From SCBR16-9 sp964537975 (GTDB lineage: Bacteria > Hydrogenedentota > Hydrogenedentia > Hydrogenedentales > SCBR16-9), in assembly GCA_964537975.1 (NCBI GenBank), contig CAZIDP010000017.1:1-64000 (forward strand): 64,000 nt of DNA. The letters are read 5' to 3'. Numbering within the stretch: position 1 is the stretch's first letter; every line of letters begins with the position of its first letter. Shown one piece after another: positions 27,514 through 35,388 of the stretch. Both the position numbers and the translations under genes were made by a program. A model generated the notes under the pieces. That model did not search any database. It saw nothing but the letters and a program-made list of their open reading frames with translations, and was not told the DNA's origin.

Positions 27514-28886
27514 TTATCACCTTTCAACGCTGGTGTCAGTCCCAATCTTCGTGACATGGACGAGGAAAACCGATTCTCAGGATCAAATTGCTCTTTCAGT
27601 GCCAGGAATTCATCAAATCGGGGATACATCACAGCAAAAGTAGCAGCATCTGTGGAAAAGTCTTTTGCAGTATAAATACGTCCACCATAATCTAGCAATA
27701 TAGCATCCAGCGAACGCATGAAACCAGAGAGGTTATCTCTATTGGGTAAATCAAGTGCCAGGGTGAAGCCTGGAAATGGATATGATAACAACCCGTTGCC
27801 AGAAGAACCGAAGCTTTTTAAAACAGCCAGAAATGAAGCGCGTCGAGATTGACTGAGTTTTTCAAACAATTTTACCAGACCATCTACATTCTCATATGGA
27901 AAAGTCGCCTGGTATTGTCCAAATCCTTGTTTGCCATACATTCGATTCCAGTTTTGAATACTGTCCAAAGGGAAAAAAAAGGCTTCGTATGGTTCATATT
28001 CACGACTTTTCATTCGATTCAGTGTTGAATATAAACTATTAAAGACTTTCACAGACCAGGAGTTTAAGGCCCAGTTGGGAAATTGTACCGGCAGGTTTAT
28101 AGTGTGGGATTTAGCCTTAAATGGCATAGTGCGAAGCTTATCCGGCAACTTACCAGGAATGGCGTGGTTACCTTGCATAAGTATACCCCGCCCGAGATGC
28201 TTTCCCCGTGCTAGACAATCGACCCAAGCCACACTATACGCATAGTTTTTATCTGTGGCTGTCATCATAGCCAGGATTTCATCCAAGTCACCACAATATT
28301 GGTAATCGACTTCCATATACGCTGATGGTATACGAATTAGTTGTATACGTGCTGTCAGAATAATTCCTGTTAACCCAATGCCACCTACCGTACTCCAGAA
28401 CAAATCATTATTATCACTCGGTGAACATTCCACGACATCACCATTTGCCATCAAAATCCGCATATGATTAACATAATTACTAAAAGTACCGTCGCGATGG
28501 TGGTTTTTCCCATGAATATCATTCGCAATTGCGCCACCCACTGTAACAAACTTGGTTCCTGGCACTACCGGCAAAAAATACCCACGTGGGGCAAAATGAT
28601 TCAGGATTTCACCCAGACACACACCGGCCTCACACTCCAATTCAAGTGTCTGTGAATTAAATGACAGCATTCGATTTAACCCTGTCATCACAATAACACC
28701 CTCGCCACCATTCACAGCGGCATCCCCATAACTACGACCCAAACCTCGGGTAATAATAGTCTCACAATTTTCTAATACCTCATACTTGTTGTGTAAGTCA
28801 AGATAATTTGTCGTCGTATATATTCTACATATTTTTAAATTAGTACACCCCCAACCAGAAATATTTTTTATACTATATTTATTCAT
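27510..28886 (-). CDS. dprE1: DprE1-like FAD-dependent oxidoreductase
   Basis: A 458-residue FAD-linked oxidase of the DprE1 type, which oxidises polyprenylphosphoryl-ribose at C2. FAD-binding blocks are RGLGRSYGDAAVN (about residue 47), PGTKFVTVGGAIANDIHGKN (109-128) and VGGIGLTGIILTA. The C-terminal part has GRIYTAKDFS and a DPENRFSS end typical of the family. Aligned with my recollection of the mycobacterial sequence, the position of Cys387, the covalent target of benzothiazinones, is Ala377 here. It overlaps the acyltransferase gene by 8 bases and the DprE2-like gene by 4, so the set is one operon. Confidence 0.88.
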   Translation of the reverse strand: MNKYSIKNISGWGCTNLKICRIYTTTNYLDLHNKYEVLENCETIITRGLGRSYGDAAVNGGEGVIVMTGLNRMLSFNSQTLELECEAGVCLGEILNHFAPRGYFLPVVPGTKFVTVGGAIANDIHGKNHHRDGTFSNYVNHMRILMANGDVVECSPSDNNDLFWSTVGGIGLTGIILTARIQLIRIPSAYMEVDYQYCGDLDEILAMMTATDKNYAYSVAWVDCLARGKHLGRGILMQGNHAIPGKLPDKLRTMPFKAKSHTINLPVQFPNWALNSWSVKVFNSLYSTLNRMKSREYEPYEAFFFPLDSIQNWNRMYGKQGFGQYQATFPYENVDGLVKLFEKLSQSRRASFLAVLKSFGSSGNGLLSYPFPGFTLALDLPNRDNLSGFMRSLDAILLDYGGRIYTAKDFSTDAATFAVMYPRFDEFLALKEQFDPENRFSSSMSRRLGLTPALKGDK

Positions 28887-29952
28887 TTACTTTTGTACTT
28901 TTTTTATTTTTTCGATCAACAAAATACAATACAACAATACAATACATCATGAATGTTAACAATGCTGTGAACTGAGAAACATATTCAGGAAATTTTAACA
29001 TTGTTTCGAGTGAATTAGATAATGGTATTACGAATGCATGAGCAACGTAAATTCGTAATGGTGCTTGACCGGTTAACGCAAGATAATATATAAATACTTT
29101 CAAACATGAATATTTTATTTCCAACAACCCTATTATTGCCATAATAAAAACTGCACTCCATCCATACATCATAAAATACCAAAAGCGTGGAGGTGCTTTT
29201 AATTTACCATAAGATATTTTTATTAAAGAAAATTCTGATTTATAAATTGCCAACAATATGCTTACAACAATGATTAAGATGGAAATAAAACTTAAAATTT
29301 TAAGTGCACTCTCAAGCATGTTTCCATTTTTTGCATTTGCCAAATATATTCCAACTGGCATAAACAAGAAAGCTGCACCAAGCAACTGAATAAAACCATA
29401 TCCTCCAGAGATAAAATATAATCGCAAAAATCCAACACTTGACAAATATTCACTTGGTAACCAAAGATACTTATATAAAACAAAAGCTGTAATCCATAAT
29501 GATATTCCACAAAAAACAATACCAATCGATTTTAATTTTTTAAGTATAATTAAATATCCAGGTATAATAAGTACTGCTAGAGTATAAAAACCCAGAATTG
29601 AATATGAACTCCAAAGTAAGTTAGTGATTGATAAATTTCCATTATCAATTAAGGCATATATATCTGTGAAGGACAATATCAGCGTGGATATCATTAAGAC
29701 CACTGACCTTAGAAATAATTTAGTGACTATTTTGCATTTTCTTCCATTCGTCCACCTTGGCAAATACACATAACCTATGGTAATCCCAAACACGGCCACA
29801 AACCCAGGAGTCGCACAGCGTCCAATAAACAGTAATCCTATCACATAAGCTTCAAGTTCTGGAAAGTATTTTGCGACTGGAAACAAAAAATGCACCATAA
29901 TCATAAATAATATAGCCATACCGCGGGCACAATCTATGCAAAGCAACCGCAT
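28879..29952 (-). CDS. Multi-pass membrane acyltransferase-like protein
   Basis: A 357-residue protein with about ten hydrophobic helices. The N-terminus RLLCIDCARGMAILFMIMVH matches the D-x-x-R-G-x-A-I-x-x-M-x-x-H start of acyltransferase-3 / DUF1624 (heparan N-acetyltransferase-like) proteins, which transfer acyl groups to sugars across the membrane. AAAGGAT precedes the ATG. It lies inside the arabinose-type operon, so it may decorate the glycan made by the GT87 enzyme. The gene is much richer in A+T than the DprE genes next to it. The acyl donor and acceptor are unknown. Confidence 0.75.
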   Translation of the reverse strand: MRLLCIDCARGMAILFMIMVHFLFPVAKYFPELEAYVIGLLFIGRCATPGFVAVFGITIGYVYLPRWTNGRKCKIVTKLFLRSVVLMISTLILSFTDIYALIDNGNLSITNLLWSSYSILGFYTLAVLIIPGYLIILKKLKSIGIVFCGISLWITAFVLYKYLWLPSEYLSSVGFLRLYFISGGYGFIQLLGAAFLFMPVGIYLANAKNGNMLESALKILSFISILIIVVSILLAIYKSEFSLIKISYGKLKAPPRFWYFMMYGWSAVFIMAIIGLLEIKYSCLKVFIYYLALTGQAPLRIYVAHAFVIPLSNSLETMLKFPEYVSQFTALLTFMMYCIVVLYFVDRKNKKSTKVNE

Positions 29953-29975
29953 AACTTATAATCCTTTTATAACTT

Positions 29976-31208
29976 TTACAACGAAGAACGAAGTTTGTAT
30001 TTTACATAGATTGGCTTGTAATTTAACTGTATAATCCAAAAAATAAAAACTAATATTACCGGATAAAATGGATACAACATACCATATAGCAATCTGAAAC
30101 CTGGCGGCATTGTAGGATTTGTTGTTATCGCACTGAGTAATACAATTAAAATTCCATAGTATATATATTTTTTATGAGTAATTAAATTGTATATGGGTAA
30201 CAACACAATGATATAGGAATACATGGCATGCCTTGGACATATCAAAGCATAAACAAGAACAGCAAGTGCAATGATATACTGTTTGTAATCAATTTCCTCT
30301 AAAACTGATTTAGCATTTCTAATCTGTGCATAAGTTATACCAACAATCGTCATCGAAGCAAATAAATATACAAATTGTAAAATATATTTATTAGGCACTA
30401 TCATTCCTAAATCTATAAATCTTAAATATACAATTTTCAACATATTATATAAAGAAGGATATGATGTGTTATGATAATTATTCAGGCTTACAATATCTTT
30501 TACATATATTATTTTATCAATATAATATTCCCATACATCATAACATAATATATAATTTAATATAACATAAAATAGAACTATGCACACACTAACTATAATA
30601 AGTTTTAAATTATTTTTAAAATTGTCAAGAACAAGCAATACAATAAAGAATAACAGTGTAAATTTAAAGATCGCAGAAAGCATAATTAACAACATAAAAG
30701 TAGCATATTTCTTTTTGGTAAACATAACAAAAGCATACCATAATAATAATTGCTCAAATACAGTAATATTTCCATTAGATATATCCCAATAAAATGTAAA
30801 ATTAATTCCACACAATAAAAACAAAAAGAAAAACCCATATTCTTTATTATCAACCTTGAAATATTTTATCCAAACACTAATTAACAAAACTAAAGAGATA
30901 ATTTTTAATACTAAAAAGACATTTGCAGCAATGTTGTATTCAATCAATATAAATGGATAAAATAAATACAATGTTATTGGCGGGTAAACATACGGGAACA
31001 TATAACTTTTGTCTGCAAGATCACATAAAACAGCACTGTCATATGGATTTAGGTTATCAAAATAAGCACTTGCTGCAAAATAGTAGATTCGAAATGATTG
31101 CTGGTAATCATCGGGCTTTAAAAATATATGAAGAAAAATAACAATAAAATATCCAACAGATAAACAAGCAATAAGTAAGTTAATACTAAAGAAAGAGTGC
31201 TTATTCAA
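29976..31208 (-). CDS. GT87-like polyprenyl-phosphate-sugar glycosyltransferase
   Basis: A 410-residue protein with about ten membrane helices and the layout of GT87/DUF2029 glycosyltransferases. These use polyprenyl-phosphate sugars on the outer face of the inner membrane. An early loop has RIYYFAASAYFDNLNPYD and FPYVYPPITLYLFYPFI, the usual Y-x-Y-x-P-P segment. It starts with TTG at 31208, with GAGG 8 bases before it. It is the first gene of a leftward operon with the acyltransferase and DprE1/DprE2/UbiA-like genes, so a polyprenylphosphoryl-arabinose donor is the natural inference. Markedly A+T rich, unlike the DprE genes. Confidence 0.8.
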   Translation of the reverse strand: MNKHSFFSINLLIACLSVGYFIVIFLHIFLKPDDYQQSFRIYYFAASAYFDNLNPYDSAVLCDLADKSYMFPYVYPPITLYLFYPFILIEYNIAANVFLVLKIISLVLLISVWIKYFKVDNKEYGFFFLFLLCGINFTFYWDISNGNITVFEQLLLWYAFVMFTKKKYATFMLLIMLSAIFKFTLLFFIVLLVLDNFKNNLKLIIVSVCIVLFYVILNYILCYDVWEYYIDKIIYVKDIVSLNNYHNTSYPSLYNMLKIVYLRFIDLGMIVPNKYILQFVYLFASMTIVGITYAQIRNAKSVLEEIDYKQYIIALAVLVYALICPRHAMYSYIIVLLPIYNLITHKKYIYYGILIVLLSAITTNPTMPPGFRLLYGMLYPFYPVILVFIFWIIQLNYKPIYVKYKLRSSL

Positions 31209-31272
31209 CCCTATACCTCGATCTCATTAATGGCACATTTTTTGCTAATTATTTATAAAGGAATTTTTTGGC

Positions 31273-32457
31273 ATGATTAATTCACAAAATTATCATAAAT
31301 CTATGTACTTACCTATTATATCAAATAATTATTTACCGATTTCAACAAAAAACCATGCTTTTTCTATCGAAAATTATAATTTTGCTGAAACACTCACAGA
31401 ACAGAAAAATGATTATATTCCTTACACTATTCAAACCGACGACAATCTGGCCAATATTGCTCGTAAACATCTAAGTTCAAAAGACTTTAAACCAACGAAC
31501 AATCAGATTTATAACCTTGTGTCAAAGATTTCGTCAGGGAATAACCTTGAAAATCCCGATTTGATTTACCCTGGACAAACATTACAAATCCCCATCCTTG
31601 ATAATGGCATAGACGACAAGACCATACATAATAATAAATATATTAATAACGATAAATATTCTCGTATGCTTTCTCAATTACACGATCAATCTCAACTCAA
31701 GTCCACATCAAAGCAGGATGATATTTCAAAGGCCATCGAATTAAATTCTTTCCACAACAAAAATTCTCAAGCCGTTGACACTTCTACAAATGTTCCAAAT
31801 AAAAACTTCGCTTTGAGTGTTGGTGGGCCATATCAATCTGGATTACCTCTGGAAAATTACCGTCAACCCAGGCTTTTTCCACTTCCAAATTGGAAACAAC
31901 TCCAAGATTCGAATAAATTGGAAAGCCTCAACACTTCAGCCAATAATCCAACTGTACATGAATCCCGTATTAACAATGTTGAATCCCCCAACAATCTCAA
32001 ATCCCTGGATATAAATAACTCAACTAACGAGAATCCCTGGATGCGTGTATTGCCCGAATCTGCTGTTTTAACATCAGAATTTGGTTCACGCCGCGACCCA
32101 TTCACAGGCGAAAGAAGCTTTCACAATGGAATCGATCTAGCTGCTGAACATGGTACACCAATACGAGCATATGCTCCAGGGACGATTGTTTTTAGTGGAT
32201 GGCAGTCTGGGTATGGCAAGGTAATCATTATTCGCCATGATGATGGACATGAGTCTGTTTACGGGCATAATGCAAAAAACCTGGTACGTACAGGTGAGCG
32301 AGTTAATGACGATTCTGTCATTGGCCTGATAGGAACCACTGGTCGTTCTACTGGCCCGCATCTCCATTTTGAGATACGGGTTGATGGTAAAGCGGTCAAT
32401 CCAATTCCCTATTTATCAGAGAATAAAAGTACCTACAAATCCGCTGCCTTGCAGTAA
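31273..32457 (+). CDS. LysM and M23 peptidase protein
   Basis: A 394-residue murein hydrolase-like protein. A LysM domain covers about residues 49-109 (YTIQTDDNLANIARKHL to DLIYPGQTLQIPIL). A long Asn/Ser-rich linker follows. The M23 metallopeptidase domain at about 260-385 has SEFGSRRDPFTGERSFHNGI with the first zinc His and Asp, and TGRSTGPHLHFEIRVDG with the H-x-H pair. M23 enzymes cut peptidoglycan cross-links. No ordinary signal peptide is seen, so export may be by another route, for example the flagellar system, but that is speculation. The gene is A+T rich like the divergent GT87 gene. AAGGA lies 13 bases before the ATG. Confidence 0.9.
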   Translation: MINSQNYHKSMYLPIISNNYLPISTKNHAFSIENYNFAETLTEQKNDYIPYTIQTDDNLANIARKHLSSKDFKPTNNQIYNLVSKISSGNNLENPDLIYPGQTLQIPILDNGIDDKTIHNNKYINNDKYSRMLSQLHDQSQLKSTSKQDDISKAIELNSFHNKNSQAVDTSTNVPNKNFALSVGGPYQSGLPLENYRQPRLFPLPNWKQLQDSNKLESLNTSANNPTVHESRINNVESPNNLKSLDINNSTNENPWMRVLPESAVLTSEFGSRRDPFTGERSFHNGIDLAAEHGTPIRAYAPGTIVFSGWQSGYGKVIIIRHDDGHESVYGHNAKNLVRTGERVNDDSVIGLIGTTGRSTGPHLHFEIRVDGKAVNPIPYLSENKSTYKSAALQ

Positions 32458-32589
32458 TAACAGATATTCATATTTCAGCTTTTTTTAGATGGGATATGCT
32501 TTGTCGCTTTTTCTATTCTTTGCACTATCCTTCCCCAATTGTCATAATACCATAAAATATTATAGAATTATGATTTGGAGGCATAGTCG

Positions 32590-33306
32590 ATGATTGAACG
32601 TTTTGATGTTACTGATGTCCGTGAAAACCGTGTCCACGAAGCATTTCGCAGAGAGCATTTACGCCGGTATACACTGGCACGGAGCTTTTTATCTTCCCTT
32701 AACCAATCGGACCTGCATATTGCTGATACAGCTTGTGGACTTGGATATGGTTCCACCTATTTAAACGATTTAGGTTCCTATATCGGCATCGATCTTTCTG
32801 AAGAAGCTGTACGTATCGCGAGAGAAAGATACCCGAACGCTAATTATCAAACTGGTGATTTACAAGACAACAACACCTTGATGAAGCAGGCACCTCTGGA
32901 TGCCATTGTTTCATTTGAAACCATAGAGCATTTGCCTGACCCGGACAGCTTCTTACAGCATTGCCATGAAGCGTTGGCAGAAAAAAATGGGTATTTAATT
33001 TTCTCCGCACCTTCAGTGATATCACGCGATTATGATCCCTATCACCTCCACGATCGTAGTGCAAGTATGTGGAGAACGGCTGTTGAAAGAGCAAATTTTA
33101 GGGTACTAGAAGATTTCGAGATGGGGTTTCAAGCTTCATTTAAGGATTTGCTCCTGTGTGGGCATAGTACCGCGGAACAAAATCGGGCTATTGCACGCTA
33201 TATATTTACCCACCCCCGATATACCATTGACCGTCTATGGAACTGGATAGTACTACGACGCTTCATATGGCGAAGTTATTTCGCAATCTGCAAAGTTACT
33301 TCATAA
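32590..33306 (+). CDS. Class I SAM-dependent methyltransferase
   Basis: A 238-residue soluble methyltransferase of the UbiG/Methyltransf_11 type. SAM-binding motif I is IADTACGLGYGSTYL at about residue 42, followed by IGIDLSEEAVRIARERY and the acidic YQTGDLQDN. SFETIEHLPDPDSFLQ is the characteristic motif IV region. The C-terminus is helical and basic. TTGGAGG lies 9 bases before the ATG. The substrate is unknown. Its position next to cell-surface genes would fit modification of a glycan or lipid carrier. Confidence 0.87.
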   Translation: MIERFDVTDVRENRVHEAFRREHLRRYTLARSFLSSLNQSDLHIADTACGLGYGSTYLNDLGSYIGIDLSEEAVRIARERYPNANYQTGDLQDNNTLMKQAPLDAIVSFETIEHLPDPDSFLQHCHEALAEKNGYLIFSAPSVISRDYDPYHLHDRSASMWRTAVERANFRVLEDFEMGFQASFKDLLLCGHSTAEQNRAIARYIFTHPRYTIDRLWNWIVLRRFIWRSYFAICKVTS

Positions 33307-33333
33307 GCATCTACATACGCAAATATACCAAAA

Positions 33334-33363
33334 ACCCCGTGGGAACGTTTATTCCCACGGGGT
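33334..33363 (-). terminator. Rho-independent terminator of the porin gene
   Basis: A 12-bp perfect stem, ACCCCGTGGGAA / TTCCCACGGGGT, with a six-base loop. On the minus strand it is followed by TTTTGG, 35 bases after the porin stop. It could also end the rightward methyltransferase. Confidence 0.9.
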
Positions 33364-33397
33364 AGATACTTATACGATTAAACTGTTATACGTAATC

Positions 33398-34774
33398 TTA
33401 GAAACTGATTTCGGTTTCGAAGAACAGGTAGTTCCAGTCATCACTTCTGCTATCGGCGAAGACACGTGCAAGACCGTTTGCAATCACTGCATTGTTCTCA
33501 AACATTCCGCTACGTCCGAAGAAGTGGGCATAACCTACACGGAAGACCAAGTCTTCAGTATAGTTGTAATCGGCATAGAGACCGACTTCATAGCCCAAGC
33601 TGTCACCAGCTCTTGTTTCACGGAAAATACCACGACGGAGAACGGCTTCGTCATCAACTTGGAAGTATGCACCAACCAATGAAACTTCCAGGCTTTCGGT
33701 CGGCATGGCACTCAGACCAAGACGATAGATGAGCATGTTGGTTTCATCCGTGTTCGCAAAGAACTCGGTGTATTCCCAGTTGGAGAACAAACGATTGAAG
33801 GACAGGTCAACACTACCACCACGCAGTCCGAAACGTCCGAAATTTCTGCGTTGGCTGTTCGCGGGATCACTACCACCTAAGTAGGCAAAACCGGCAAAGA
33901 CACGAGGATTGGCAACCATGTCAAAGGTGTAACCAAGCTCAAGATTCAGAGCCCATTCACCATAGTCAAAGTCTCCCTTACGGAAGAAGTTAATACGTGG
34001 ACGGTCGATTTCACCCCATTGATACGCTGCTTCGGCTTCGAAGTCAAACGCACCAATCGTGCCAGCTCCGCGGAGGCCAATGGTGTGGACGTCAACGTCA
34101 AGGACGTTGTTGATGCCAGCTACAGGCAGCGTACCAGGATTGTCATCCCGTACCCAAATCCAGTAAGCATCAATTACGATATCTTCGAGTCCCTTGTAGG
34201 AACCATAGATGGCGTACATATCGGTGTCATCATCAAAGATATCACCGAAATCTTCGGCCAACTTTGCCCAAACGGCATCGACTGAGAACATGTCGGTGTC
34301 ATAGGTCAAACGAATGGCATCAAATGACAAACCGGCAAAACCAGAGGCGGTGTCATTCACACCAATCATGAATTGGCTACCGAAGGCAAGTTCTTGACGA
34401 CCAATGCGGGCACGAAGAGGTACACCCCACATATCATTGGCTTCGATATAAGCCTGATAAAGGGCTACATCACCGGTTCCACGAAAATCCAGACCAGTTA
34501 CATAATCAGAGCGAAAATCTTCGCCCCAGTTGTGGTAGTGGTCGAATTCGATGAAAGCGGTAACTTCATCAGTGAAGTCAGCTTTGACATTTAAGCGTGT
34601 GCGCTGCTCGACCCATGCGGAATTATTGATGATAGCATTTGCTTTACCATCAAAATAATTACCACGAATCCGCAGGCTACCGCCTACTTCTACATTTTGC
34701 AATTCGGCATGTGCGGCAAGGCTCATACCCACAACAATGGCCGCAGCCGTAAGTAAATACTTGATTGAACGCAT
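33398..34774 (-). CDS. Outer-membrane porin, alginate-export-like beta-barrel
   Basis: A 458-residue outer-membrane barrel. The signal peptide is MRSIKYLLTAAAIVVGMSLA with cleavage near AHA-E at residue 24. The body is made of alternating aromatic and polar strands (GSLRIRGNYFDG, RTRLNVKADFTDEVTAFIEF, LRARIGRQELAFGSQFMIG). The R-I-G-R-Q-x-L segment is typical of the alginate-export/porin superfamily. The last residues are ETEISF with terminal Phe. ATG 34774 is chosen because it opens the signal peptide and AGGAG lies upstream; an ATG-less frame extends to 34858. It probably forms a solute channel. A strong terminator follows. Confidence 0.88.
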   Translation of the reverse strand: MRSIKYLLTAAAIVVGMSLAAHAELQNVEVGGSLRIRGNYFDGKANAIINNSAWVEQRTRLNVKADFTDEVTAFIEFDHYHNWGEDFRSDYVTGLDFRGTGDVALYQAYIEANDMWGVPLRARIGRQELAFGSQFMIGVNDTASGFAGLSFDAIRLTYDTDMFSVDAVWAKLAEDFGDIFDDDTDMYAIYGSYKGLEDIVIDAYWIWVRDDNPGTLPVAGINNVLDVDVHTIGLRGAGTIGAFDFEAEAAYQWGEIDRPRINFFRKGDFDYGEWALNLELGYTFDMVANPRVFAGFAYLGGSDPANSQRRNFGRFGLRGGSVDLSFNRLFSNWEYTEFFANTDETNMLIYRLGLSAMPTESLEVSLVGAYFQVDDEAVLRRGIFRETRAGDSLGYEVGLYADYNYTEDLVFRVGYAHFFGRSGMFENNAVIANGLARVFADSRSDDWNYLFFETEISF

Positions 34775-35388
34775 TGTGCGTTTTCTCCTATTTGTTAACA
34801 CATCAATTGTGTTGTTAGCATTTACCCTCCCATAGGGTAAAGCCGATGCAGGTTGCACGGAAATTCACTGATTCACATGCCACTGCACAATGGTACATAT
34901 ATTCATCTTCGCCAAGACAAGACCGTAGAGGATGGGTAATGCTTCACCCGTTGTTAGTTCATCCCTCCTTTCGCCTCTAATTTTGGAGCTTGCCTCGATG
35001 GGATAGTCAAACAAAATCACTCAGTAACACTACAATTTCTTTCGTGAAGCAAATAACTGGTTACAGTATATTGCGTTCTCTTGCAAACTTAATACTCTAT
35101 CTTGTTGTAGATTACCACCAACTATGCATACTTGTCAACAATTTATATTGAGTAAACATTTGCCAAAATAAATTTGATCACTTCTCCATTACTGTGAATA
35201 TAAACTGGAAACAACCTGATATCACACTTTCAAGATTAATTTTATCAATCTTACACGCAAGATGCAAATTTGTTTCAGCTACTTTTACTGACTCGGCCAA
35301 AATAGCACCAAGACCTGTATGTTATACAGCTCACGGAATTTAAGCCGAAGAACAATCGCTGGTATTTTATCCTGGCTATACTCAAGTA
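34775..35388. other. Intergenic between porin and nrdJ
   Basis: About 610 bases upstream of the leftward porin gene and downstream of leftward nrdJ. The leader and promoter of the porin should be here, but no clear promoter boxes or terminator stand out. I see nothing else. Confidence 0.55.
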
